This document shows, piece after piece, positions 49,667-58,979 of a DNA stretch of 64,000 bases. Source of the DNA: Candidatus Pantoea varia (GTDB lineage: Bacteria > Pseudomonadota > Gammaproteobacteria > Enterobacterales > Enterobacteriaceae); the NCBI RefSeq assembly GCF_900115075.1, contig NZ_FOVG01000007.1:94391-158390 (forward strand), in the 5' to 3' direction. The notes beneath the pieces were generated by a model, which was given only the letters and a program-made list of their open reading frames with translations, was not told the origin of the DNA and did no database searches. The position numbers and the translations under genes are program-made. How positions within the stretch are numbered: position 1 is the stretch's first letter; every line of letters begins with the position of its first letter.

Positions 49667-50404
49667 TCACTGGCTGCTTAACTCTCTGTTATATAGCGTC
49701 TGCTTGCCGTAATCATCAATCACTGTCCAACTTAACGCAGGATTAGTGCCCACGTTCGTAGCCGGGATTGAGGTGGAAGAAAATGGCGCGATCATTTCCG
49801 CTTTCAGGTTTTTATCCATAAGACTGATCGTTCCCAAATTCATGTAGTAGGGTGTAGGGTTATTCACGGTCAGCACTGAGTTTTGCGCATCCTTCTGCCT
49901 AAGCGTGAAGCGTAATTTTTCGCCGTTATTTTCTTCCGGTTCTTTCAGTCCGATTGGGCGCACAAAAACTTTTAAGCGTATGCGCAACGGCAGGATCACT
50001 TTCTTTTCCTGTGCGGTTTCCTTCTGTGTATTTGGCGGAATCTGATAAATATTCAGCCAGTACACGCGCTCGCGATCCTTAGGCATACCCTCACGCGACA
50101 GCAGCATTACACGGAGGTTACGCGACTCAGCTGGCGCCAATTTGAACAGCGGGGGTACCACGATCAGTGGCGTACTAATGCGATCCGGCGGACTGAGTGG
50201 ATCATTATCATCGGTCCACATCTGTACTAGCGCCGGAGAGCGGATTGAGTTCACTAAGGTGAGTGATTCCGCCATACTGTCTTCGTTAAATACCAGACGA
50301 CTCTGGGTGCTGTTAACAACCGCGCTGGCAGTATCAGTGCTCAGAATAAGAACACTCGCCAGCAGCAGGTTATTGAAGGCTGACAATAATCTGTGCTTGC
50401 GCAT
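49667..50404 (-). CDS. Second fimbrial chaperone
   Basis: A 245-aa periplasmic chaperone with a signal peptide (cleavage likely after TASA) and the two-domain PapD fold (SRLVFNEDSMAESLTLVNS; NIYQIPPNTQ; VTVNNPTPYYMNLGTISL). Its start lies 35 bp inside the adhesin gene. Presence after the adhesin suggests a chaperone dedicated to the tip protein. Confidence 0.9.
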   Translation of the reverse strand: MRKHRLLSAFNNLLLASVLILSTDTASAVVNSTQSRLVFNEDSMAESLTLVNSIRSPALVQMWTDDNDPLSPPDRISTPLIVVPPLFKLAPAESRNLRVMLLSREGMPKDRERVYWLNIYQIPPNTQKETAQEKKVILPLRIRLKVFVRPIGLKEPEENNGEKLRFTLRQKDAQNSVLTVNNPTPYYMNLGTISLMDKNLKAEMIAPFSSTSIPATNVGTNPALSWTVIDDYGKQTLYNRELSSQ

Positions 50405-51713
50405 TAACTGATCCTGCTTGTGCGGTTAATCCCGGAAGTTGTTCAAGGGACGCGGTAAAATTACCTGCGTAAGCGGTGCCGCCGGAGGCAGTTGTACCTG
50501 ATTCACTCATTATGTCGGCAAAACCGTACCAGCCTGCCGCTGAGCCGTTGCCAGTGGTGCCGCTGCTGGACAACAGATTCAGTGCGGTACCTGAAGAAGA
50601 ATAAAGACGAATACCGACACCTGAAGCGACGCCAGTGGCACCATAATTATCATCCAGTAAGTAGCTGATGCCGCCAGAACTGCTCTGAAGCCCAAGTGTA
50701 CTAGCCTGTGACAATGCTGTGGCTTGCGTTACCAGGAAACCAACAGCAACGGGTGCGTTAGTATTGCTTGAAGTCGTGCCTGATACTGCGCCAATTTCAC
50801 AATCAATCGCGACATTAAAAGTATTACTGCTGCTCGCGCCGTTTCGTAAATCATTGGCACTAATGGAAGGTAGATTCACCACCTGGTCAAATTCCCCCAG
50901 CGTGCATGTATTTCCACGAATAATGGTGGTCGATCCGCCACGCATACTCCAGACTGCCGAGGTATTTTGAGGCGACGGGGACTGGGCAAGGGCATTAGTG
51001 GTGAGATTAGTATTAATCCCGTTACCCTTAAGCGCCACAAATCCCTGAGGCGATATTATTTGTGTGAAAGCATTGCGCGATGGTACGCCGTAAATGTCAT
51101 CCGTTTTAATTAGCTCAAAAAATGCACTATCAAAAGACGATGCTGGAATGTAGATTGTTGAATCTACTGTAATGTAGTCTTCGCTGGTTAATTTGCGTTC
51201 CTGCCAGTTACTGGTGTAATACAGTCCAGTTTTCACATTGGTGATACGATAAGCAATCCCCTGTGCCGGCGTCTGATAGGCACCGGGAACGTCGGTGGTG
51301 GCTGTACCGCCATAAAAGGTCCCTGCACTGCCGAACAAAGCGTACATTTCATATAATGTATCAGCGTCAGTCAGTGCACACTTAAAGACAATCTGGTTGG
51401 CGGCATATGGCACTTTGAGTGCCTTATCGAGGAACGGCAGATCAGCACTGGCAATCACTGTTCCAGCAGGTGCAAGCGCCTCCGCACCCGTGCCCATGAT
51501 GATCGTCCCGAAGGAAATGGCTCCAGCGGCGGCGTTCAACACGCCGCCCCAATTGGTCGCGGTATAGCCCAAATCTGCCACCGCCTGTGGAATGGTTGAG
51601 GTGGTTGTACCAATACCGGTAACCTTGTAGCAGACTGCCTGCACTCCAGGCGTACACGCCATAAAGACTGAGGCGAACAGCCACGGTTTCAGTTTAGTGA
51701 TGTTAAGTTTCAT
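50370..51713 (-). CDS. Two-domain fimbrial tip adhesin
   Basis: A 447-aa secreted protein with a signal peptide (cleavage probably after GVQA). An N-terminal domain of about 250 residues would bind a receptor. The C-terminal pilin domain (NTCTLGEFDQVVNLPSISAN ... ending IIVSLQ) should accept a donor strand. The ATG at 51713 is preferred over a GTG four codons earlier. The receptor cannot be inferred. Confidence 0.85.
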   Translation of the reverse strand: MKLNITKLKPWLFASVFMACTPGVQAVCYKVTGIGTTTSTIPQAVADLGYTATNWGGVLNAAAGAISFGTIIMGTGAEALAPAGTVIASADLPFLDKALKVPYAANQIVFKCALTDADTLYEMYALFGSAGTFYGGTATTDVPGAYQTPAQGIAYRITNVKTGLYYTSNWQERKLTSEDYITVDSTIYIPASSFDSAFFELIKTDDIYGVPSRNAFTQIISPQGFVALKGNGINTNLTTNALAQSPSPQNTSAVWSMRGGSTTIIRGNTCTLGEFDQVVNLPSISANDLRNGASSSNTFNVAIDCEIGAVSGTTSSNTNAPVAVGFLVTQATALSQASTLGLQSSSGGISYLLDDNYGATGVASGVGIRLYSSSGTALNLLSSSGTTGNGSAAGWYGFADIMSESGTTASGGTAYAGNFTASLEQLPGLTAQAGSVNAQAQIIVSLQ

Positions 51714-51735
51714 GTTTTTTCTCACTGAAATAGGT

Positions 51736-54321
51736 TCACTGGATACAGGTGCCGTTTAAGTGGACGAAGCTCCCGTCACCGACTTTCCTGGACGGTAACT
51801 GGTAGTTTATGCGGCATGTTTTGCTGCTTCCCCAGTTCACGAATAAGGTGCCTGAGTCATCAGGAAGACGAGCATAAATTTGCCCGTTCTGCCCAGCCAT
51901 TCCGATGCTGTTGCCTGCACTGTCTTTGACTTCCGCGCCCATTGGAACAGGCGTGCCGTCTGCCAGTCTGGCGAGAAGCAGGGTTGGGGTACCGCTCAAC
52001 GTTTTAAATGCCACTTTCGGTACGCCGCCAAGTACTGGTACTACGCGTACGTTGCCGCCTTCCAGCTCGACATCCTGAGACAAAGAATTGCCGTCGATAC
52101 TGATGGTGTTGTAGCGATAAGGTGCCAGTGATGGCACGATGGCGTAACCGAAGGCATCAATTTTCGCACCCTGTGCATTATTGATACGCGCCCCGCTGGC
52201 GCCTTTGGCTTCAACCAGCGCAAAGGTATCGCTAGCGTATGGACCATAAGTGACACCTCCCCCGTGGATAGCCAGCGTGCCCGCAGTGCCCAGACCGAGT
52301 TGGTGATAATCATCGCTACGAGCATATGAGCCGCGGATGGTTCCCATGCGAGTCCGTTCCTGGACATTGGTTCCCCAGCGGGTGGCATGATTTTTACCCT
52401 GATCAACATCGCGGTATCTGTCATAACTGGAATAGAGGGAATAGGTAAAATCACTATCCTGTCCTGCAGAACCAGAAAGGGTAGTCATCGCTGAGGTTGT
52501 ATTTTTATCCCTTGTCATATCAAGAGAGACCGTGGAACGGCTATCACGCCAGTCGAGAGGTACAGAAATGCCTACAGAGACCACGTTTTCAGTGTATTTC
52601 TGATAACGGCTGGAGTCGTAATCACGGTCATTCACACTGTAAACATTGTCATTGCTCCAGCTGGAGCGCTGACGGCCTAAATTTATGTTATAGCTAACCT
52701 TTTTCCACATGTTGTTATAGGAAAGCTGTAACTCGGTGATGCGTGAACGGTTGTTATAATAATCTGTGCTACTGCCACTCAGCGCTACGGTTCCGTATTG
52801 CTCCATGTTCTGACTGACTGTTGCAGTAAAGCGGTTGCGCTGTTTGATTGTGTCGGAATAGTAATTCGTACCGCCATTTTGCTGACGACGCACGCCAAGC
52901 ACATCTTCCAGATCGCGATAACCTGAGGTGGAGTAGCGGTAGGCCGCCAGCACCAGGTTAGTATTTGTGGAGAAGGTTTTGCTGTACGACATCTCGGCGC
53001 GCCAGCCGCTTTTAGTCAAATCGTTTTCTACCTTCGCGTGTGACCAGGTAGTATTGAGTGACAATGCACCAAGATCAGAGGCATACACGCCACCCATCAG
53101 CAAAGCCTGATAATTATTGGCGAAGCGTGCACCGGTGTTAGAGGTAATACTGTTGCTGAGGCCATACTGCAATACACCTTCGGTGAAGGCGTTCTGAACA
53201 GAGTAAAAATTCCTGACTTTACCGGCGGCGAACTGATAGCTCAGATTACCCGGACGCATAGAGTTAGGCACCGCAGCGTAAGGCACGGTGAAAAATGAGG
53301 ATTTGCCATCAGCTTCGATGATCTGAACCTTCAAATCACCCTGACTGCGAGTGTTATAAAGATCGTCAATCAGGAATGGGCCCGGTGGTACCTGCGTTTC
53401 ATAAATTACATTGCCGGCCTGACTTATAAGTACACGGGCGTTAGTAGTAGCAACACCACGTACTTCAGGCGCATATCCGCGTCGACCCTGCGGCCACATA
53501 CGCTGATCGGTGGCGAGTTTCACACCGTTAAAGGACATAGAGCCAAACATTGAACTATCGGTGAAAGTATCACCAACCATCAGTTCGCTGGATATGGTGG
53601 GCAGTGGACGCTGTACCCAAGTGCGCACAGAGTTCCATTTATAGTGATCACCGCCAGTGCTGCTTTCCATATAACGCAGATTGGCCTGATGGCGTAATTG
53701 CCACATGCCGAGGTTACCGCCAGCGTTAATCATGCTCCACAGATAGTTGTAGTGAGAGTCACGAAGAATATTGCGGGTGAAACTGGTGTTGTGACGCAAA
53801 AAAACCAGCGGCGCGCCCGCATCCCATTCTGAAATAGGGATGTAATCACGCGGCTGGCGGTTGAGTAATACCTGAGGGATAAGAAAATCGAGCGTCAGCG
53901 TGGACTGCTTTATATTCCATTTACCCTGTTTGGTTATATCAGAAAGTAAGACACATTGATTTTTTGCTGCATCTGGCAGGCCAGATTTAAGTTGCAATAA
54001 TTTCGCTATGTCGGCATCAATGCAGGGTTGCGCGCTTTTATCAGCAGCATCCTTTTTACGAAAAATAACCGGCACCTGGCTTTTGATTTTTATGCCGTTC
54101 AGGCTGATATCAAGGATCTGCTGACCCTCTGCAATCGCTGCCTGTTTTTCGTTGAACTGCTTGAGGTCCACACCTTCCGCAAAGCCTGAACCCGCCAGTA
54201 AGTGACTGTCGAAACGGTATTCTTCGGCGTGAACAGCCTGTGTGAACAATGCGACTTTTACGACGCAACTAACGACAGCAAGACGAAAGCCTGTTTTTTT
54301 ATTTTTGAATTGGATACTCAT
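51736..54321 (-). CDS. Fimbrial outer-membrane usher
   Basis: An 861-aa usher. It has a signal peptide, N-terminal substrate-binding domain (RFDSHLLAGSGFAEGVDLKQF), 24-strand barrel with plug, the GDTFTDSSMFGSMSFNG segment conserved in FimD/PapC ushers, and C-terminal domains ending with a cysteine (LNGTCIQ). It overlaps the preceding chaperone gene by 23 bp. Confidence 0.96.
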   Translation of the reverse strand: MSIQFKNKKTGFRLAVVSCVVKVALFTQAVHAEEYRFDSHLLAGSGFAEGVDLKQFNEKQAAIAEGQQILDISLNGIKIKSQVPVIFRKKDAADKSAQPCIDADIAKLLQLKSGLPDAAKNQCVLLSDITKQGKWNIKQSTLTLDFLIPQVLLNRQPRDYIPISEWDAGAPLVFLRHNTSFTRNILRDSHYNYLWSMINAGGNLGMWQLRHQANLRYMESSTGGDHYKWNSVRTWVQRPLPTISSELMVGDTFTDSSMFGSMSFNGVKLATDQRMWPQGRRGYAPEVRGVATTNARVLISQAGNVIYETQVPPGPFLIDDLYNTRSQGDLKVQIIEADGKSSFFTVPYAAVPNSMRPGNLSYQFAAGKVRNFYSVQNAFTEGVLQYGLSNSITSNTGARFANNYQALLMGGVYASDLGALSLNTTWSHAKVENDLTKSGWRAEMSYSKTFSTNTNLVLAAYRYSTSGYRDLEDVLGVRRQQNGGTNYYSDTIKQRNRFTATVSQNMEQYGTVALSGSSTDYYNNRSRITELQLSYNNMWKKVSYNINLGRQRSSWSNDNVYSVNDRDYDSSRYQKYTENVVSVGISVPLDWRDSRSTVSLDMTRDKNTTSAMTTLSGSAGQDSDFTYSLYSSYDRYRDVDQGKNHATRWGTNVQERTRMGTIRGSYARSDDYHQLGLGTAGTLAIHGGGVTYGPYASDTFALVEAKGASGARINNAQGAKIDAFGYAIVPSLAPYRYNTISIDGNSLSQDVELEGGNVRVVPVLGGVPKVAFKTLSGTPTLLLARLADGTPVPMGAEVKDSAGNSIGMAGQNGQIYARLPDDSGTLFVNWGSSKTCRINYQLPSRKVGDGSFVHLNGTCIQ

Positions 54322-55036
54322 GCGTCACTGTTGCCCCATAATCATTGACTAATCCGATTTCTATTCCCTGGGTGCTACCTGTTACTTTCCCTTGAGTTAA
54401 TGCCACATCAACTGTTGCAAATGGCGCAATCATGGGCGCAGTTTCTTTTGCCACTGCATTTCTGACAGCCACCTTACTTAATGAAATGTAATATGGTGAA
54501 GTGTTGGTAATTCGTATGCCTGATGAAGAAATATTACTAAAGGTTAAATAATCAAATATTTTTTTTGTATTAGTTTTAAGTGATGCAGGGCGATAGAAAA
54601 CTTTCATTCTATTTTTTAATAAAACCACCATCTGGTTTCCTTTATCACCAGCAATGTTTCCTGGTGGAACCTGCAGGAAGTTAAAATAGAAAACAGACTC
54701 GCGATCCTGCGGTAATATATTTCCTCCGGTGAAGAAAATACGCAATACCTGACCATCTTTTGCTGCGATCCGGAAGGTTGGCGGTGTAACTACGAATGGT
54801 GCTTTACCTGTGGCTGGCGTAGATTTACTATCGCCACCGTCAAACCATGCCTGAATCACATAGGGGAAATCATCATTATTTCTTAGCTGTACATCGACTG
54901 ATTTTGCATCAGAAGAATAAATAACACGCGATCCGGTCATCACTACACTAGCGAATACAGATTGGCAAATAAGAAAAGAAAACAAAAAAAATAAAAGGCT
55001 ACGCCATGATGAATGATTTATAGGTAAGCGAGACAT
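54299..55036 (-). CDS. First fimbrial chaperone
   Basis: A 245-aa PapD-type chaperone with a long hydrophobic signal (LLFFLFSFLICQSVFA). The first domain starts VVMTGSRVIYSSDAKSVDVQLRNN. It keeps the ESVFYFNFLQVPP G1-strand context and the second domain ITNTSPYYISLSKVAV. The ATG at 55036 is preferred to the one at 55045 because of its spacing from GGA. Confidence 0.92.
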   Translation of the reverse strand: MSRLPINHSSWRSLLFFLFSFLICQSVFASVVMTGSRVIYSSDAKSVDVQLRNNDDFPYVIQAWFDGGDSKSTPATGKAPFVVTPPTFRIAAKDGQVLRIFFTGGNILPQDRESVFYFNFLQVPPGNIAGDKGNQMVVLLKNRMKVFYRPASLKTNTKKIFDYLTFSNISSSGIRITNTSPYYISLSKVAVRNAVAKETAPMIAPFATVDVALTQGKVTGSTQGIEIGLVNDYGATVTHEYPIQK

Positions 55037-55153
55037 AATAGCCATCCGTTTTAAATTACTGCCAGACCCTGAAAAAATTAAGGCAGGCCATCCATGGCCC
55101 GATTTAATCCAAATGATGTTTAGAAAAAATTCACATCCCTGATGATTTATTTA

Positions 55154-55702
55154 TTAGTTGTAGCTCACTGCATATTGCATGGTAGACTCAACAGCACCTG
55201 CAGTTGAAGCACCGGTAGCGTAATATTGCGCGGTATAGGTTGCAGTAGCAGCTTTCACACCAGCAGCCAGTTTCAGGTCGCCTTCACCGTTGAATGAGCC
55301 TTTATTGAAGTCAATAACAGTACCTTTGGTATCCACAATCTGGATTTCAACGTTTGCTGCCGCATCCGTGGCTGCTACGTTGCTCAGGTTACCTGCAGTG
55401 CTTACGCTATTACCGGCAAACACGGTTGAAACAGTCGTTTCAGCAGTAGCGTTACCAGTACAACCAGTTACACCGATGTCGAACGTTGTCTCACCTGCAG
55501 TCTGGCCACTCGCCGCCAGAGTAGAAACATTGACAGTTGGCAGCAGTACTGTTGGTTTGGCAGTGTTACCATTAACTGTTACAGAGCAGGTTTCAGAGGC
55601 TACTTCACCCTGAAACGTAATCGTGTTATTAGAAAGTGCAAATGCCTGTGAGGCGAACAGAACAGACACTACTGATGCGGATAAAAAGGCCAGTTTTTTC
55701 AT
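55154..55702 (-). CDS. Major fimbrial subunit
   Basis: A 182-aa pilin. Signal peptide MKKLAFLSASVVSVLFASQA, then NTITFQGEVASETCSVTVNG with the first cysteine, GCTG with the second (disulfide), and the C-terminal strand MQYAVSYN with the penultimate tyrosine. AGGGA lies upstream of the ATG at 55702. It is the first gene of the operon, as expected for the most abundant product; the 108-bp gap to the chaperone could hold a stem that lowers expression downstream, though none was clearly seen. Confidence 0.94.
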   Translation of the reverse strand: MKKLAFLSASVVSVLFASQAFALSNNTITFQGEVASETCSVTVNGNTAKPTVLLPTVNVSTLAASGQTAGETTFDIGVTGCTGNATAETTVSTVFAGNSVSTAGNLSNVAATDAAANVEIQIVDTKGTVIDFNKGSFNGEGDLKLAAGVKAATATYTAQYYATGASTAGAVESTMQYAVSYN

Positions 55703-57282
55703 TATCAAATTTCCCTATTAAAAGTTTTAGACTGCTTTGGATAAAACGAAATTTTGGTAGCCAGGATAAGCAAACCTTACCTTACTTCGGCGAGGAGAGA
55801 TTAAGGCCTGACAGCACTCGTTGCATATGAAGTAATCTTAATAATCCTTAATTTAACTCATAAAGTAATCCGCGATTACCATATGACGATAAAAGTGATA
55901 TATTTGGTTTCAATATTGTTGCAATCTTTAATCAGAAAACTACGTTATTTGGGTTGTTTATATTTTTATAGTTACCAGGAGATGTTCAGGGACATCACAA
56001 AATTATGAGAGAAGTTAAAATATTATCTGCATTTTATAGCATTATTAGTTCAAGCTGCACATTCATTCTGGAATGGTAATTTTGAAATTGATGTGGAAAA
56101 GTATGGCGTGTGTTATCACAATGGGTAGTTATTTCACGTGGATTTTAACAGGCAGAGGAAACTTAATCTGCAACGCCCGGATTTTATTGCTTATGAACCA
56201 TGGTGATCTTTAGTACTCATAATTGAGTAGATAAGTTCAGTTTAAATAACATGGTGCGGCAAGAGAAACATCACTACTGGCAGGTACCGGCCTTAACGGT
56301 AAAATCCAAAAACGGATAGCGTTGCTTACCGCTATTTGAGAGAGGTTATCTCAATGCATCAAGCGTGAATTAAGATAAGTTAAGGCAAGGGGGGTCACTT
56401 TTTTGCATGCCAGCATAATCGTGTGGTGAACATGGCGATAACCTCCTATGAGGATTTTCAGTGATCCATTTGATCAGCGTTATCATTTATTGATAGCGCG
56501 CGGGCATGGGTTATGTGGTCTTAATAGCTGTCTCTGCAAAACCGAACGACACTAAGGGGTATTTTGAGGTTGTTAGTATCGTTATGCCAGTGGTGTCATA
56601 CTCATCAATAATGACTGGACGTTAAACCTTTATGCTGATCTGTGGCGTTGCGTCAATTGAGCATAAAAGTAACGCATTAAATAAAAAGTTTTTTACGCTG
56701 CTTTATCAAATTAAATCAGAATAAAAAACTAAATATAGGGTGTTTATTAAATTAAATGTCCTGATTGACATCGCTATGGTTTAATTCTTCCCAAGAGAGG
56801 CTGATAAGTGCTCTTTATTTCACCAGGGGGAATTAACAATGAAACCAGTATGATTCAGTTCTTTCTATCGTTATCTTAGGTTGTTGTTTTTTTATGAATG
56901 TCTGATGTTGATGCATCAGCTTTATAACATTCAACTTCAAATGATTATGATAGATTCCCTTTTTCAGAAAAAAGTTATAAGACTATCAGTAAGAGACCAC
57001 AAGCTGGATTAACATGCTGATTAAATAACTTTTTAGCGGTGTAACATCTGGTTATTGTGCCATGCGTTGGCCTTATACTCTTCCTTTTCGCTTGTTTGTG
57101 GTATTGAATTTTATCGTAACGGTTTTACTATAGTGAAACCAATAAAAAGTTTTTTCCTGCTCGAATCGCGGAGGCGAGCTAAAACTTGCAGTACACCAGG
57201 CGAAGAAGAGACTATAAAAACCGATTTTACAATTTTTGCTACTAATCACTAACCCTGCGTTAGTTAGATTGAGTTGATTATT
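55703..57282. other. Gene-poor AT-rich region upstream of the fimbrial operon
   Basis: About 1.6 kb between the divergent fimbrial operon and the regulator pair. It must hold both promoters. No tRNA, invertible repeat or transposase was recognised. One broken small frame with a strong ribosome site (56839-57012) is described separately. The length is much more than two promoters need. Confidence 0.5.
56839..57012 (+). pseudogene. Interrupted small open frame
   Basis: GGGGGAATTAACA places a strong ribosome site before ATG AAA CCA GTA, followed at once by TGA. Past that stop the same frame stays open for 52 more codons (to a TAA at 57010-57012). This could be a small gene lost by one point mutation, a leader peptide (MKPV), or chance. 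No family was recognised. Confidence 0.3.
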
Positions 57283-57873
57283 ATGTATAGAGTAACTGAA
57301 AATCATGAACGGATCATCGATGCATTAGCAGGATATACTCAGGTTGCTAATCCAGATGAGATCTCACGCGGCAAGCGTCGTTATCATCTGACTAAAGATA
57401 ATGTACGTCGTGTCATGTTTATTCTTGATGGCGATTTTTTGCTCAAACTCAAAAGCGAAAATAAGGTTCTGAATATCTTATCTGCTCCTTTTGTTGTTGG
57501 TGTCACACCCGCATTGGATGAACCGCCGGTTTATCTTGAGAGAATTGATTACGGTAAGGTCAGTTACATTGATTATGATGTGTTCTGGCGACTCATCTTT
57601 GAAAAGGATCTCTTTAATGATGCGATGTCCATTTTATCGGGTCAGTATTCAGATCTGATGAACTACATTCAGCTGCCTAAAAACAACTCACATGATGAGG
57701 TTCTTTCTCTGATTGGCCGCTGGAAAAAGTTACCGTTACATCTTAAGAAACGTTTCTCCGCGCTTTATCTTATAGAGCATAGTTCGCATCTTTCTAAAAG
57801 CTCCATTTGCAGAGTGCTGAAAGAACTAAAAGAGAAGGGTGAACTGGTACTGGTTAACGGGAAGTTTACCTAA
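57283..57873 (+). CDS. IprA-like winged-helix regulator
   Basis: A 196-aa protein with a CRP-like effector-binding fold in front (about residues 10-135) and a C-terminal winged helix (LPLHLKKRFSALYLIEHSSHLSKSSICRVLKELKEKG), matching the IprA/YaiV family of enterobacterial regulators. The ATG at 57283 is chosen over a TTG three codons earlier. It is divergent from the fimbrial operon and 38 bp before the LuxR gene, so both may form a regulatory unit. Confidence 0.75.
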   Translation: MYRVTENHERIIDALAGYTQVANPDEISRGKRRYHLTKDNVRRVMFILDGDFLLKLKSENKVLNILSAPFVVGVTPALDEPPVYLERIDYGKVSYIDYDVFWRLIFEKDLFNDAMSILSGQYSDLMNYIQLPKNNSHDEVLSLIGRWKKLPLHLKKRFSALYLIEHSSHLSKSSICRVLKELKEKGELVLVNGKFT

Positions 57874-57911
57874 AAATATTTTTGCTAATTTTGAGATGCC
57901 TAAGGGAAAAA

Positions 57912-58547
57912 ATGGATTTTAATGTTGTTTGTACAGATGAGAATTACTTCTTCAGGCTAGGCATCTCAAAAATAATTGAGGAGGCACTATTATCTGATGC
58001 TAAGGTGAATTTTTTATCAGGTTTCGATAGTCACAGCTTAAAGCAAGCAGATTTCATCCTGATTAATGTTTCGCAATGGCGTTTGTATATGTGCCAACCT
58101 GCGTACCGCGATCGGAAACCTGGTAGCATCATCATGGTTTTTGTTGATGAATATGAAGATGTTGTTTTGAAACAATTGCCCGTATGCTACCGATCTTTGG
58201 TCGTTATTTCGCGTTCTGATTCTGTCAGCATTCTATCCGAAAAGTTAACCCGCTTCTGGCTAACTACTCAGGACAGGGTAATGGGCTTCCTGCCATCAGA
58301 TTGTCTGCGCTGTGATTTTGCACGTATAACTGTGGTCCAGTTGCAGGTGCTCAGCTTTTTGAAAAAGGGTTATAGCGTCAGACAGACAGCAAAGCGATTA
58401 AATTTGTCAGCAAAAACTATATATGCGCACAAATATAACGTAATGAAAAAGTTCGCTTTGCGGGGAGATATGGAGTTTAACGCATTTATCAACGATCTCT
58501 CTTTGCTTGAACTCTACAAAGGTGTGATCAGTTCTGTTGATGCGTAA
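57912..58547 (+). CDS. LuxR-family regulator (second)
   Basis: A 211-aa protein with the same plan as the LuxR protein inside the fimbria/export operon: an N-terminal receiver-like fold without a clear phospho-Asp, and a C-terminal HTH (ITVVQLQVLSFLKKGYSVRQTAKRLNLSAKTIYAHK). AGGGAAAAA precedes the ATG. It is likely a partner in controlling the fimbrial locus. Confidence 0.82.
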   Translation: MDFNVVCTDENYFFRLGISKIIEEALLSDAKVNFLSGFDSHSLKQADFILINVSQWRLYMCQPAYRDRKPGSIIMVFVDEYEDVVLKQLPVCYRSLVVISRSDSVSILSEKLTRFWLTTQDRVMGFLPSDCLRCDFARITVVQLQVLSFLKKGYSVRQTAKRLNLSAKTIYAHKYNVMKKFALRGDMEFNAFINDLSLLELYKGVISSVDA

Positions 58548-58665
58548 AGGTTCAAATGAGCTTCATTACAACGTGTTAAGAAGCAGGTTTATTGACTGTT
58601 AAGCGGTTCGATTTGACATGCTTCGTTAATTATTTCCTGCGCAGTCGCAAGTTTAAGGGGTTTTT

Positions 58666-58869
58666 ATGAGAAAAGAGCCACGAGGGTCAGACCGCACACT
58701 CACAATTCCATTTAATTTTATAATGGGAATATTAGCAGGTATTATCATTTTATTAATGAGTTATATCTATAGCAATTATGTGGTTGCCGCACCCGTTCAA
58801 CATTCGCCCGTCGCTGCACAACCCGAAGATGGGACGAAAAATCATTCTTTACCTTCGGTTATTCCCTGA
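58666..58869 (+). CDS. Small single-span membrane protein
   Basis: A 67-aa protein with a basic N terminus, one hydrophobic helix (about residues 16-38) and a proline-rich periplasmic tail (AAPVQHSPVAAQPEDG). AAGGGG precedes the ATG at good spacing, and a strong terminator follows. Function unknown; not recognised as any family. Confidence 0.65.
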   Translation: MRKEPRGSDRTLTIPFNFIMGILAGIIILLMSYIYSNYVVAAPVQHSPVAAQPEDGTKNHSLPSVIP

Positions 58870-58934
58870 AATCAGAAAATGGATGACGTGTGACTGTGTT
58901 GTCTTAAGGTGAAATTTATGAGGCCGCATCAATA

Positions 58935-58962
58935 AAAAAGCCAGCATTAGCGCTGGCTTTTT
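58935..58962. terminator. Bidirectional terminator
   Basis: AAAAAGCCAGC and GCTGGCTTTTT form an 11-base stem around a short loop, between the convergent small membrane protein and BOF-family genes. Confidence 0.88.
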
Positions 58963-58979
58963 CCCGTAGGTACTCAGGA

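Noticed and set aside
55703..55900. Invertible fim-type promoter switch
   Set aside because: No pair of inverted repeats flanking the pilin promoter was found and no recombinase gene is in the window.
56500..56640. Possible IS remnant in the fimbrial control region
   Set aside because: No transposase motif, terminal repeats or target duplications could be identified.
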